Assembly: GCF_006385255.1 (NCBI RefSeq)
Contig: NZ_VFJE01000046.1
Coordinates: 1-64,000 of the forward strand
Direction: 5' to 3'
Source: Flavobacterium microcysteis
Lineage (GTDB): Bacteria; Bacteroidota; Bacteroidia; Flavobacteriales; Flavobacteriaceae
Length of the DNA: 64,000 nt
Under the pieces are notes generated by a model that searched no databases, was not told the origin of the DNA, and saw nothing but the letters and a program-made list of their open reading frames with translations. The translations under genes were made by a program, and so were the position numbers. Positions 21,260-30,567 of the stretch are shown in pieces (positions within the stretch are counted from its first letter, which is position 1; each line of letters opens with the position of its first letter).

Positions 21260-22146
21260 TGATTTCAATTTTAATCCCTACATATAATTACAATATCTTC
21301 CCGCTTGTTTTTTCCTTATGTGAACAGGTAAAAGCACTGAATATAGAATATGAAATTATAGGTTTGGACGATGCTTCAAAGAAATACCATTCTGAGAACC
21401 AAAAAATCAACGATTTAGCGCATTGCTCTTATTCGATTTTGGAAAAAAATATCGGACGGAGTGCTATACGCAATCTTCTGGCAAAAAAAGCACGTTTTGA
21501 AAATCTGCTGTTTCTTGATGCCGATGTGATCCCGATCCATAACGACTTTATTTCCAATTACATTCCTCATATAAACTCCAACGTAAAAGTGATTTACGGC
21601 GGTATTCGCTATCAGGAACAAAGACCTGAAAAAGATCAGATTTTGCGATGGGTTTATGGAAAATCAAGAGAAGCGCTTACGGCAGATGTGAGAAATCAGA
21701 ATCCGTATCTCGCTTTTCTTACCTTGAATTTCATGATTCAGAAATCCGTTTTTGAATTGGTTTCATTTAATGAAGAGATTCCGAACCTGAGACATGAAGA
21801 CACCTTATTTTCTTATGAGCTGAAAAAAGCGGGAGTCTCAATGCTTCATATCGAAAATCCTGTCTGTCATAACGGATTAGAAAGCAACCAGGTATTTTTA
21901 AGGAAATCAGAAGAATCTTTAGTTGGGCTTGATTATTTAATTAAAAATGGGCTTATAGAAGCAAACTATGTAAAGCTTTCTGTAGCTTATAGAAAACTGG
22001 AAAAGTATAAATTAAAAGGAATGTATTTGGCTTTTTACCGAACTTTTAAGTCGGGCTTTCTAAAAAATCTTCTTGGAAAACAACCTTCACTTCTTATCTT
22101 TGACCTTTTCCGATTAGGATATTTTTGCGACCTAAACACTAAGTAA
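21259..22146 (+). CDS. Family 2 glycosyltransferase coupled to ftsE
   Basis: GT-A fold transferase of 295 residues. The N-terminus ISILIPTYNY and the nucleotide-sugar aspartates (LDDAS near 38; LDADV near 91) are typical of GT2. The RSAIRNLLAKKA segment before the DAD motif is also characteristic. There is no transmembrane anchor. The start overlaps the ftsE stop by one base, so translation is probably coupled. The acceptor is unknown; the position at the head of a polysaccharide island suggests cell-surface glycan synthesis. Confidence 0.85.
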   Translation: MISILIPTYNYNIFPLVFSLCEQVKALNIEYEIIGLDDASKKYHSENQKINDLAHCSYSILEKNIGRSAIRNLLAKKARFENLLFLDADVIPIHNDFISNYIPHINSNVKVIYGGIRYQEQRPEKDQILRWVYGKSREALTADVRNQNPYLAFLTLNFMIQKSVFELVSFNEEIPNLRHEDTLFSYELKKAGVSMLHIENPVCHNGLESNQVFLRKSEESLVGLDYLIKNGLIEANYVKLSVAYRKLEKYKLKGMYLAFYRTFKSGFLKNLLGKQPSLLIFDLFRLGYFCDLNTK

Positions 22147-22147
22147 G

Positions 22148-23068
22148 ATGCCTCTATTTTCTATTATCATACCATTATATAATAAACAAAATTATATAGC
22201 TGCAACATTACAAAGTGTGCTGGATCAAACTTTTAGTGATTTTGAAATACTCGTTATAAACGATGCTTCTACAGATAACAGTCTGGCTGTAGCACAAGAA
22301 TTTAACGACAGTAGAATTAAAATAATAAATCATCCTATAAATAAAGGTCTTCCAGCTTCCCGAAACACCGGTATTGATAATGCAGGAGCTCGTTATTTGG
22401 CCTTTCTTGATGCCGATGACATCTGGAAACCACAGTATCTTGAGAAAATACATGAACTCATTATAAACTATCCCGAAGCCTCATTATTTGCTACTAAGTA
22501 TGTAGAAATATACAACAACAGTACCCCTATAGAACTTTCTCACCAAGTTGAAACAGGCATGCTCGATAATTTTTTTGTACAAAACTCAATTAAGTCTATA
22601 TATTGCCCGTCTAGCTTATGTATAGAGAAAGTTGTTTTTGAAAAAGTGGGATATTATAAAGATATTTATTTTGGTGAAGACATCGATTTAAACATTCGTA
22701 TCCATTTGGCTTTTAAAATGGCTTATCTCAATGAATCATTAGTTCGTTATAATTTCCATTCTGAAAATCAAATTACACATGCTTCTATGGCCGGAAAAAG
22801 CAGAATAGATTTTGATTATTACGAGAATGCATATCCGGAAAATTTAAGTCTTAAAAAATATCTTGATTTTCACAGATACTCTATGGCGAAAAGATATAGA
22901 CGTTCCGGAGATTTTAAAACTTACAAAGAACTTCTGTCCAAGATTGATCTTAGAAACTTAAATAAAAAGCAAATTATATTGCTTTATTCTCCTCCGTTTA
23001 TTTTACAGTTCATTATAAAATTAAAGGCTTTTTTTCATAAAAAAGGGATAAATCCTACTGCTGATTAG
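22148..23068 (+). CDS. Family 2 glycosyltransferase
   Basis: 306 residues, GT2 fold: FSIIIPLYNKQNYI at the start, VINDAS with the first aspartate near 38, the GLPASRNTGI loop, then FLDADDIW as the DxD-type metal site near 93. The GEDIDLNIR motif near 180 is the usual GT2 catalytic-base region. It starts one base after the upstream GT2 stop and is AT-rich like the rest of the island. Its 3' end overlaps the convergent FdtA-like gene by 14 nt. Sugar and acceptor are unknown. Confidence 0.88.
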   Translation: MPLFSIIIPLYNKQNYIAATLQSVLDQTFSDFEILVINDASTDNSLAVAQEFNDSRIKIINHPINKGLPASRNTGIDNAGARYLAFLDADDIWKPQYLEKIHELIINYPEASLFATKYVEIYNNSTPIELSHQVETGMLDNFFVQNSIKSIYCPSSLCIEKVVFEKVGYYKDIYFGEDIDLNIRIHLAFKMAYLNESLVRYNFHSENQITHASMAGKSRIDFDYYENAYPENLSLKKYLDFHRYSMAKRYRRSGDFKTYKELLSKIDLRNLNKKQIILLYSPPFILQFIIKLKAFFHKKGINPTAD

Positions 23069-23459
23069 TTTTTATATAGGCAAGAAAATCATCATAATTT
23101 CTTATGTAATCATCCTCATCATAAACCTCTGATGCAATAACCATACAAACGGCGCCTGAAGAAAAGTTTTCGAGTTCACGCCATATATTACTTTTAATAA
23201 GAAGACCTCGATCAGGCTTATTGAGTGTTATGGTGATTTTCTCAGTACCATCTTTAAGCACTACATCAAAACTCCCCGAAAGAGGTATTAATAACTGTAA
23301 TAAAGCCTTGTGAGCATGTCCTCCCCTTTTTGCAGAACTAGGAACATCATACAAATAATAAACCCTTTTTATATCAAAAGGCACTACATCCATTTCTATC
23401 ACACCAATATTACCTTTTGTATTTTTAATTTTTGGTATTTCTATTATTTGTATTTCCAT
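23055..23459 (-). CDS. fdtA: FdtA/WxcM-like sugar 3,4-ketoisomerase (cupin)
   Basis: A 134-residue cupin. The RGGHAHK motif (about 45-51) is the signature of the FdtA/QdtA/WxcM group, which converts dTDP-4-keto-6-deoxyglucose to the 3-keto isomer, the substrate for a 3-aminotransferase. A matching aminotransferase is encoded at 29470-30567 in the same island. The ATG at 23459 is preferred over a TTG at 23465 that would abut the upstream stop. It lies 6 nt downstream of the GT4 gene and is probably co-transcribed. Whether the product is the galacto or gluco epimer cannot be read from sequence. Confidence 0.85.
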   Translation of the reverse strand: MEIQIIEIPKIKNTKGNIGVIEMDVVPFDIKRVYYLYDVPSSAKRGGHAHKALLQLLIPLSGSFDVVLKDGTEKITITLNKPDRGLLIKSNIWRELENFSSGAVCMVIASEVYDEDDYIRNYDDFLAYIKTNQQ

Positions 23460-23465
23460 AAACAA

Positions 23466-24575
23466 TTAATCTATATCTATTTTCAGGTAATTCATCCATT
23501 GATTACCAATGTTTTCCAAAGAAAATTTTTCAATACTTGCAACAGCATTCTGTTTGCAAGTAGCGTATAATTCTTTGTCTGTAAACATCAGGTTAATCCC
23601 TTCTGTAAGTTTTTCTATATTTTGGTCTTCAATTAACAAACCGTTTATTTTGTCACTAATAATTTCAGACGGCCCGCTAAAACAATCAAAAGACACAACT
23701 GGCGTACCACAGGCTAATGACTCCAGCAACACCATTGGCAAACCTTCATTTTTGCTTGAAAGCACATAAAAAAGAGCATTATGCATATAAATATACGGAT
23801 TTTCGAGAAATCCTTTAAAAACCACCATCTCTTTTAATCCTATTCTATCCGCCTGATCTTCTAATATAGATTTATGGATTCCATCTCCCAAAATTACAAG
23901 TTTCACATTATTTTGAGGTAACACAGAATTCGCATAGGCTTCTATAAGCTTGTCAAATTGTTTAATATTGTCGTCTCCCATTCTCCCTGCAGCGAGTATA
24001 TAAGCCGAATCAATATCTAGATTGTTTTCATTAACACGTTTAGCGATGTAGTCCAAACTAACAAGATTGTGGATAGTAACGACATTCTTAAGTCCATGTA
24101 GTTGTTCAATATGCTCTTTCATTTTTAAAGTAAGAGCAACTACTCCATAAGCTTTGCCGTAAATAAACCTTGTTAACCAGGGTTCTTTAGGCATATACCA
24201 GTCAATAAGATAACTATGGACCGTATATATTGTGGGTGCTGTAAATATAAACCTTGAAATGAAAACATCCTGTATCTTTTTTTTACGCATCCTAAAGTCA
24301 ATAATAAAATCAAACTTATGCTTTTTTATATAGCTGCGTAATACTAAAAAACGCTTTAGTTTATTATTGAAACCATTAGTAGTGTCTTTAAGAAGTCCTA
24401 AATTTAAAAGCTCTCCAGAAAAATCATAGGAGATCTTATTCTGCACCACTACGTTATGTATTTCAATATTTTTTGAGGCAAAATAATTTGAAAGAAAAGC
24501 ATGAACACGCTCGGCACCTCCCGCTGACAAAGCATCTCCAACAAGGCAGATTTTAATTTTAGAAGGTTGCGACAT
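23466..24575 (-). CDS. Family 4 glycosyltransferase
   Basis: GT-B fold retaining glycosyltransferase of about 369 residues. The N-terminal acceptor domain starts ICLVGDALSAGGAERV, a GT4 hallmark. The C-terminal nucleotide-sugar domain has AAGRMGDDNIKQFDKLI and the E-x7-E site SSKNEGLPMVLLESLACGTPVV. The ATG at 24575 is preferred over the TTG just upstream. It is the first gene of a two-gene minus-strand unit with the FdtA-like gene. Donor and acceptor are unknown. Confidence 0.88.
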   Translation of the reverse strand: MSQPSKIKICLVGDALSAGGAERVHAFLSNYFASKNIEIHNVVVQNKISYDFSGELLNLGLLKDTTNGFNNKLKRFLVLRSYIKKHKFDFIIDFRMRKKKIQDVFISRFIFTAPTIYTVHSYLIDWYMPKEPWLTRFIYGKAYGVVALTLKMKEHIEQLHGLKNVVTIHNLVSLDYIAKRVNENNLDIDSAYILAAGRMGDDNIKQFDKLIEAYANSVLPQNNVKLVILGDGIHKSILEDQADRIGLKEMVVFKGFLENPYIYMHNALFYVLSSKNEGLPMVLLESLACGTPVVSFDCFSGPSEIISDKINGLLIEDQNIEKLTEGINLMFTDKELYATCKQNAVASIEKFSLENIGNQWMNYLKIDID

Positions 24576-24615
24576 CAAGTTATATTAGCTATTTTTGATA
24601 CAAATATAAACATTC

Positions 24616-25761
24616 ATGAGGATTTTACTGATTGGTGAATATAGCAGGCTGCACAATTCGTTAAAAGAGGGTTTGGTTGCATTAGGCCATGAGGTTATTT
24701 TAGTAAGTGATGGAGATGGCTTTAAGCAATACTCGTCCGATTTTTATATTACTCCAAAAATAGCAGTAAACAGATTTTTTAATATTCCTAGACAGCTAAT
24801 TTTTAGGATATTCAAATTTGATATTGCAAAAATAGAGCGAGGCATAAAGTTCTACAGATTGCTGCCTAAATTAAAAGATTATGATGTTGTACAACTAATC
24901 AATGAAGCTCCTATACAGACAACATCATTCTTTGAAAAGTACCTTCTCAACAAAATAATAACACAAAACAAAAAAGCTTTTTTACTTTGCTGTGGAATCG
25001 ATTATACGGTAGTAAAGTATATGCTTGATAAAAAACCCAGATATTCATTATTAGATCCTTACTTTGAGAATACAAATCTGATAAAGCACTATCGTTATAT
25101 TTTTGATTATGTATCTAACGGACATAAAAAAGTACATAATTTTTTATATGAAAAAGTAGAAGGAATTATAGCCAGCGACATGGATTATTATCTCCCTTTA
25201 AAAGGACATCCTAAGTTTTTAGGCCTTATACCTAATCCTGTCAATCTACTGAATATCGAATATACAGAACCTTCAATAAAAGATAAGATTATTATCTTTT
25301 TGGGAATTAACCAAGGAGCTTATCATGCCAAAGGAATTCCTTATTTTGAGCAAGCCTTAAAAAGTATTACCTCTAAATATAAAGACAAAATTGAGGTGAT
25401 AGCAGCTCAAAACATACCCTATAATGAATATATTGAGCTCTATAAAAAAGCCCATATAATACTGGATCAGATATATGGTTACGACCAGGGTTATAATGCT
25501 CTCGAGGCTATGGCTGCCGGAAAAGTAGTTTTTACCGGAGCCGAATCTGAATTTCAGGACTATTATCAGCTTACGGATACTGTTGCTATTAATGCCTTGC
25601 CTGATGTCGAATCTATTGTAAAACAACTTTCCTTTTTAATTGAAAACCCGGAAGAATTGATTTTGATTGGAAATCGTGCCCGAAAATTTATAGAGAAAGA
25701 GCACCACTTTGTTAAGATAGCAGAAAAGTATCTTGAGAGCTGGAATAAACCCAAAATCTAA
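24616..25761 (+). CDS. GT-B glycosyltransferase (GT4-like)
   Basis: 381 residues. The N-terminus MRILLIGEYSRLHNSLKEGL and a C-terminal YDQGYNALEAMAAGKVVFTGAE region indicate a GT-B enzyme with a degenerate GT4 E-x7-E site. The middle (about 60-180) is less conserved. Its start is 40 nt from the divergent GT4 gene. It ends 2 nt before the GT-C membrane protein, so the two form a transcription unit. GC content is near 30% in places, below the window average. Confidence 0.8.
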   Translation: MRILLIGEYSRLHNSLKEGLVALGHEVILVSDGDGFKQYSSDFYITPKIAVNRFFNIPRQLIFRIFKFDIAKIERGIKFYRLLPKLKDYDVVQLINEAPIQTTSFFEKYLLNKIITQNKKAFLLCCGIDYTVVKYMLDKKPRYSLLDPYFENTNLIKHYRYIFDYVSNGHKKVHNFLYEKVEGIIASDMDYYLPLKGHPKFLGLIPNPVNLLNIEYTEPSIKDKIIIFLGINQGAYHAKGIPYFEQALKSITSKYKDKIEVIAAQNIPYNEYIELYKKAHIILDQIYGYDQGYNALEAMAAGKVVFTGAESEFQDYYQLTDTVAINALPDVESIVKQLSFLIENPEELILIGNRARKFIEKEHHFVKIAEKYLESWNKPKI

Positions 25762-25763
25762 CT

Positions 25764-27428
25764 ATGAAAACAATTCAGGCTAATACTATCTACCGTAGTT
25801 TATTTTTCATGATTATAGCTATATACTGCTTGTTTACGGCAAGATATGGCTTTGAAACATGGGACACTGGATATATCCCAAGTTTTTCATGGCGAATTGC
25901 AAACGGACAGGATGTTTATAACGATTTTGTATATAAAGCTCCCCCATCTACATTATATTTTCAGGCTATTTTCATGAAAATCCTTCCTGAAATCGGTCAG
26001 TTTTATTTTATAAAGGTCACAAATTATGTATTGTTTGCTTTGCAGGTGTTTTTGGCTGTTAAGAGCTTTACTAATTTTTATCCGCAGCAAATAAAGTTTA
26101 ATAAATGGGCCTTAATGATACTAGGACTTGTCATTTCCTTATTAAATTTTACGGCCTATCCCTGGCCTACAACCGACGGTTTGCTTTTTGCTGTTATTGC
26201 ATTGTATATCTTTTCATTAAACACCAAATCAAATGGATGGCAGCTCATAGCAATTGCTTTTTTCTGCCTCATGTCGAGTCTCACAAAACAGTCATTCTAT
26301 TTAATTCCTATTGGATTTCTTTTCGTCATAATTGGCATGCAAGGAATAAAAAAAGGACTATTTTTCTTTTTCTATCTGGTTCTCTTTTTTCTGCTTTTCC
26401 TTTCCTGGGTTGCTTATACCTCATCACTTCATGAATTTTTAGAGCAGACAACCGGACAAACCCATTTTAAAGATCTCCTTTTTTCAGGCTTTCTGGATTA
26501 TATAATAACCTACCCTAAAGTCGTTGTTTTTATTCCCCTGCTTATTATATCCGCTTTTTTATTATTTTATTTTCCAAAGCGCAAAACCTTGGGTATCCTT
26601 GAATATTTAAAAAACTTAGCTGTCGTTTTACTTGTTTTTGCCCTTTCTTTATGCTTCTTCAGAGAATTTTTATTTGCTTCAAGGATTGCAATGCTTTCAG
26701 CTTCTTTTGCTGTAGTCAGTAAAGTCATAAAAGACAGAAAGAACTTTAGCTATTATATGCCAATCCTGTTGTCACTTTTGATTGCATGGAGCTGCTCAAT
26801 AAGTATGGGCTATAATTACCCAATTTTCTTTTCGACTGGAATCATCTTATCAATAACCGTTTTATTTGCTGAAGAATTAAATAAAATTTACAATCAAAAA
26901 GCATTTATTCTTGTCGGAAGTATCATTTTGGTATTGGCTTATTCTTTAAATCTAAGACCTTATAGGGAAAAACCTTTTTCAGAATTAGAATATCCGCTTG
27001 CTGATGTTTCTCCCAAACTAAAATATCTTATAACCCATAAGGATAACAAAGATAAATTGCTTGACCTTAAATCCTTAATCAAAAAATACGGTAACAATTA
27101 TATTGTTGCTCCAAGCTTTCCTATGGCTCATTATACTTTCAATACTCAAAGTATACTGCCAGCAGATTGGCTTACAAATAATGAGGTGAATAGAGACCCT
27201 GAACGTATTTTAAAGATTGCCGCAAAAAAGGAAAATTATGTCTTTCTAGAAAAAAGCTTTTTGGAAGGTGAGGAATTTATGTTTGACAATAGAGCTGATT
27301 TTAGCGTGATTGCTATTTATATCTATAAAAATTTCAAAAAAATAGACGAAACAAAACACTTTATCATCTTCAATACACTAGAAAAAAATGAAGCATTTCC
27401 AGTTATTATAAAGAAATCAGTCCATTAA
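25764..27428 (+). CDS. GT-C type membrane glycosyltransferase (GT39/ArnT-like)
   Basis: 554 residues with about ten hydrophobic helices between residues 8 and 405, then a soluble tail. After the first helix comes the loop FETWDTGYIPSFSWRIANGQ, with the acidic residues and the APPSTLYFQ motif seen in GT-C mannosyltransferase-like proteins. GT-C enzymes take sugar from a polyprenyl-phosphate carrier outside the inner membrane. The next gene, a DPM1-like GT2, could supply that donor. No exact substrate can be assigned. Confidence 0.72.
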   Translation: MKTIQANTIYRSLFFMIIAIYCLFTARYGFETWDTGYIPSFSWRIANGQDVYNDFVYKAPPSTLYFQAIFMKILPEIGQFYFIKVTNYVLFALQVFLAVKSFTNFYPQQIKFNKWALMILGLVISLLNFTAYPWPTTDGLLFAVIALYIFSLNTKSNGWQLIAIAFFCLMSSLTKQSFYLIPIGFLFVIIGMQGIKKGLFFFFYLVLFFLLFLSWVAYTSSLHEFLEQTTGQTHFKDLLFSGFLDYIITYPKVVVFIPLLIISAFLLFYFPKRKTLGILEYLKNLAVVLLVFALSLCFFREFLFASRIAMLSASFAVVSKVIKDRKNFSYYMPILLSLLIAWSCSISMGYNYPIFFSTGIILSITVLFAEELNKIYNQKAFILVGSIILVLAYSLNLRPYREKPFSELEYPLADVSPKLKYLITHKDNKDKLLDLKSLIKKYGNNYIVAPSFPMAHYTFNTQSILPADWLTNNEVNRDPERILKIAAKKENYVFLEKSFLEGEEFMFDNRADFSVIAIYIYKNFKKIDETKHFIIFNTLEKNEAFPVIIKKSVH

Positions 27429-27432
27429 AAAA

Positions 27433-28167
27433 TTACTCTTTTCTTTTATCGTAATGGAAATATATTTTCAGAATTTGAAAAGGAAAAATTAAAAACTCTT
27501 TCAGTTTTATAGAGGTATTCCCTTTTTCTATCCAGGTTTCTAATGGAAATTCTTTAACCGCTATTAAAAAATCGGGATAATTAATTTTATACCTCAATAA
27601 CATTTCAACATCAAAAATCCATCGGGTTAAAAATGGCTTTTCAAATAATTTCTTTGCTATGTTGGTTTTTATAATTTTTGCACCACATTGCGTATCGTAA
27701 ACCGGAGCACGCAAAATCATTTTACTGATGATGGTAGCAAAGATCCTTCCGAAATAATGCCTCCTCTGCGATCTTACAACCTGGTTTCCGAGAAGCTTTA
27801 CCCTACTTCCTAAGATAATATTTAAATGCCTGTTTTTTTTCGCATACTCCAATAGTTTTACCATTTCAGAGACTGGTGTCGAAAAATCGGCATCGAGATA
27901 ACCAATATATTCGTATTCTTTTTGACTATGCAGTATTCCTTGTCTTATTGCTTCAGCTTTACCTGAATTTTGAGATAAATCATAAACTGAGCAATTTTTT
28001 AAATCATCAGAAAGTTTATTTAAAACACTCAATGTATCATCTGAACTTCCATCATTCACCAATAAAAAATCTATTTCTTTTGAATCATCGATAATTTGCC
28101 GATATTCATCAAAAGAAATTCTTTTTCCTTCATTATAAAATGGTATGATAAAAAGAGCCTGGTTCAT
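27433..28167 (-). CDS. Polyprenyl-phosphate glycosyltransferase, DPM1/ALG5-like GT2
   Basis: 244 residues. QALFIIPFYNEGKRI and LLVNDGSSDDT are the GT2 N-terminal motifs, and YLDADFSTPV is the metal site. The TRWIFDVEMLLRY motif near 200 is typical of dolichyl- or undecaprenyl-phosphate sugar synthases. There is no C-terminal membrane pair, so it resembles the soluble DPM1 type. It is the last gene of a minus-strand unit with GNAT, aminotransferase and Wzx, and abuts the wzx stop. It converges on the GT-C gene with a 4-nt gap. Confidence 0.8.
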   Translation of the reverse strand: MNQALFIIPFYNEGKRISFDEYRQIIDDSKEIDFLLVNDGSSDDTLSVLNKLSDDLKNCSVYDLSQNSGKAEAIRQGILHSQKEYEYIGYLDADFSTPVSEMVKLLEYAKKNRHLNIILGSRVKLLGNQVVRSQRRHYFGRIFATIISKMILRAPVYDTQCGAKIIKTNIAKKLFEKPFLTRWIFDVEMLLRYKINYPDFLIAVKEFPLETWIEKGNTSIKLKEFLIFPFQILKIYFHYDKRKE

Positions 28168-29469
28168 TTAGTTTTGTTTAGATAGCATGCCGGTAGGCTT
28201 TAGTTTATTTTTAAAATAAATTACCAACATCAAAAGATAAAATGCATGGGTAAAAGCATGGGCCATAACAATACCTTCAATGCCATATAAATCTATAAAA
28301 AACATGCTGGAAGCATATAAAATCCCTAAAGATATGAGTTCTGTAACGATAAAAGCCAATGTCATTTTTTTTGCAAAAAATTCAAAGCCAAGAATTAGCG
28401 AAGCCACTTTAAATATATCGCCAATCAATTGCCATTGAAACAGCTCTTCAACCGGTAAAAATTCTTTTGTAAACAGGAATCTTACAATAAATCCTTTCAG
28501 TATATAGATGATCACAATAGCAAAAATAAAAAGTGGTAAAATCTTTTTGTAATAACTATAAAAGACATCCTTTGTCTGCTGACTGGTAGTTGCCAAGATA
28601 AGTTTTGGAAGGAAATAAACCGTAAGCAAAGTAGAAATAAACAGTAGGTAGTTGGAAGAAATCCTTTCCATTGCCGACCAATATCCGGCTTGTTCTTCTC
28701 CTAATTTTTCAATGACATTATTTCGTATAGTCAGATAAACCAACGGGCCAAAGAATCCTGACACAAAGGCCATCAGTGAAAATGAAGATAGATTTCTGAT
28801 GACGGCAAAATTAAAGTACCGGAAATGGATATATTCCCGCATATTCATTAGCGACCTGAAATATAAATAGGTAACTATCAAAAGCAACGCAGGTGTGGCG
28901 GCAATAGAAATCAAAGCTCCAGCAATATCAAGCTTCCATATCAAAATAACTGAAACCAATAATCCGATTATATTTCCGAAAATAGTAATATAGATTACTT
29001 TATGAAATTTTCCGAAACCATTCAAAACGCTTGTTAAAAAAACATTCATCACATAAAATGGGATAGAAATCGCCAAAATTGAAATGACAAAACCATAATT
29101 ATTATGATCTCCAAAAACCTGATTGCTCCAAAATTCACTAAAGGCAAAAAGAATCAGAGCAAATAGTATAGAAGAACACAGCAGGGTTATAAAAATCGTA
29201 GAAATTACTTTTTTTAAGTGGGTTTCATCATCTTTATTTTCAGCTGTATACTTTACGATTCCGTTTTGAAAACCTAATGTAGTTACGGTTTCTACTGAAG
29301 AAAAGAAGTTTCGCATGTTTCCAACAAGAGCCATACCCGGAGCTCCTAAAAAAATAGCAATCACCTTTGAAGACAATATGCCAATCAGAAGTTTTATGAC
29401 AACACTGACACTGTTCAAAGAAGTCACCTTGAATAGCGAGGATTCTACTATTTTTTTTATAGAAACCAA
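28168..29469 (-). CDS. wzx: O-antigen flippase, Wzx/MATE-like
   Basis: 433 residues with about twelve hydrophobic helices and little soluble sequence. The N-terminal GILSSKVIAIFLGAPGMALVGNM block is typical of the O-antigen translocase branch of the MOP superfamily, which flips undecaprenyl-PP-linked repeat units across the inner membrane. The start appears to be TTG at 29469, directly abutting the stop of the upstream aminotransferase; no better ATG exists in frame. The presence of a flippase implies Wzy-dependent assembly, but no wzy polymerase was recognised in the window. Confidence 0.88.
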   Translation of the reverse strand: MVSIKKIVESSLFKVTSLNSVSVVIKLLIGILSSKVIAIFLGAPGMALVGNMRNFFSSVETVTTLGFQNGIVKYTAENKDDETHLKKVISTIFITLLCSSILFALILFAFSEFWSNQVFGDHNNYGFVISILAISIPFYVMNVFLTSVLNGFGKFHKVIYITIFGNIIGLLVSVILIWKLDIAGALISIAATPALLLIVTYLYFRSLMNMREYIHFRYFNFAVIRNLSSFSLMAFVSGFFGPLVYLTIRNNVIEKLGEEQAGYWSAMERISSNYLLFISTLLTVYFLPKLILATTSQQTKDVFYSYYKKILPLFIFAIVIIYILKGFIVRFLFTKEFLPVEELFQWQLIGDIFKVASLILGFEFFAKKMTLAFIVTELISLGILYASSMFFIDLYGIEGIVMAHAFTHAFYLLMLVIYFKNKLKPTGMLSKQN

Positions 29470-30567
29470 TTAGAATTTATTAATTATTTCGATTACATAT
29501 CCTATTTCTTCGTCTGTCATGACTGGGCTTATAGGCAAGCTCAAAACCTCTCGATGGATTTTTTCCGTGATCGGGAATGACAAATTACTCATATAAGAAA
29601 GCGCTTTTTGCTGGTGTGGTGGCGTTGGATAATGAATCAAGGTTTGGATATCATTTGCAGACAGATAACCCTGAAATTCTTCTCTATGCTCTGTCCTGAC
29701 TACAAAAAGATGGAAAACATGATTTTGCGAACCGTCAAAAAAAGGCAGTTTTACTTTATCGTTTTTGATTTCTGCCAGATAACGTTCTGCTACTTTCTTT
29801 CTTAGTCCGTTTTCTGCATCCAGATTGGGCAATTTTACGCTTAGGAAAGCTGCCTGTAGTTCATCCAAACGAGAGTTTATGCCAATATAGTCATGGACAT
29901 ATTTTTTTTCGGAACCGTAATTCCGAATTGAAAAAATCATTTTTGCCAGCGCATCATCGTTTGTTGTGATGGCGCCTGCATCACCTAAAGCGCCTAAGTT
30001 TTTTCCAGGATAAAAGCTAAATCCTGCTGCATCACCCCAGTTTCCTGCTTTTTTTGAATCCAAGACTGCACCATGACTTTGTGCGGCGTCTTCAATTACA
30101 AGCAAATTATTTTGTTTTGCTATCGCATTAATTTCTCTCATCGGAGCCAATTGCCCGTAAAGATGTACTGGCAGAATCGCCTTCGTTTTAGGCGTAATGG
30201 CTTTTTCGATGGCTTCAGGATCAAGATTATAGGTTTCCAGATTAGGTTCCACAAGCACAGGCACTAAGTCGGCTTGAAGTACGGCCAAAATACTGGCGAT
30301 GTATGTATTGGCAGGGATGATAATCTCATCTCCTTTTTGGATTTTCCCTAATTGGATGTAAGCTTTAAGAATCAGCACCAAAGCATCCAATCCGTTTCCA
30401 ACTCCGATGCAATATTTTGTACCGCAATAGTGGGCAAAATCAGCTTCAAATGCCTTAATTTCATCACCTAAAATATACCAGCCTTTGTCCATGATAGTTT
30501 TTAACCTGTCTTGGAAAGCCTTCTCATAAGGCTGATTTATTTTTTTTAAATCCAGAAATTTTATCAT
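29470..30567 (-). CDS. PLP-dependent sugar aminotransferase (DegT/DnrJ/EryC1/StrS), FdtB-like
   Basis: 365 residues. The catalytic lysine lies in [16 protein letters not shown], the EDAAQSHGA motif holds the PLP-pairing aspartate, and [16 protein letters not shown] is the phosphate-binding region. [12 protein letters not shown] is the form seen in 3-amino-dideoxyhexose transaminases (FdtB/QdtB/DesV-like). With the FdtA-like isomerase at 23055 this suggests dTDP-Fuc3N or Qui3N synthesis. Its ATG overlaps the upstream GNAT stop by 4 nt (ATGA). Confidence 0.87.
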   Translation of the reverse strand: MIKFLDLKKINQPYEKAFQDRLKTIMDKGWYILGDEIKAFEADFAHYCGTKYCIGVGNGLDALVLILKAYIQLGKIQKGDEIIIPANTYIASILAVLQADLVPVLVEPNLETYNLDPEAIEKAITPKTKAILPVHLYGQLAPMREINAIAKQNNLLVIEDAAQSHGAVLDSKKAGNWGDAAGFSFYPGKNLGALGDAGAITTNDDALAKMIFSIRNYGSEKKYVHDYIGINSRLDELQAAFLSVKLPNLDAENGLRKKVAERYLAEIKNDKVKLPFFDGSQNHVFHLFVVRTEHREEFQGYLSANDIQTLIHYPTPPHQQKALSYMSNLSFPITEKIHREVLSLPISPVMTDEEIGYVIEIINKF

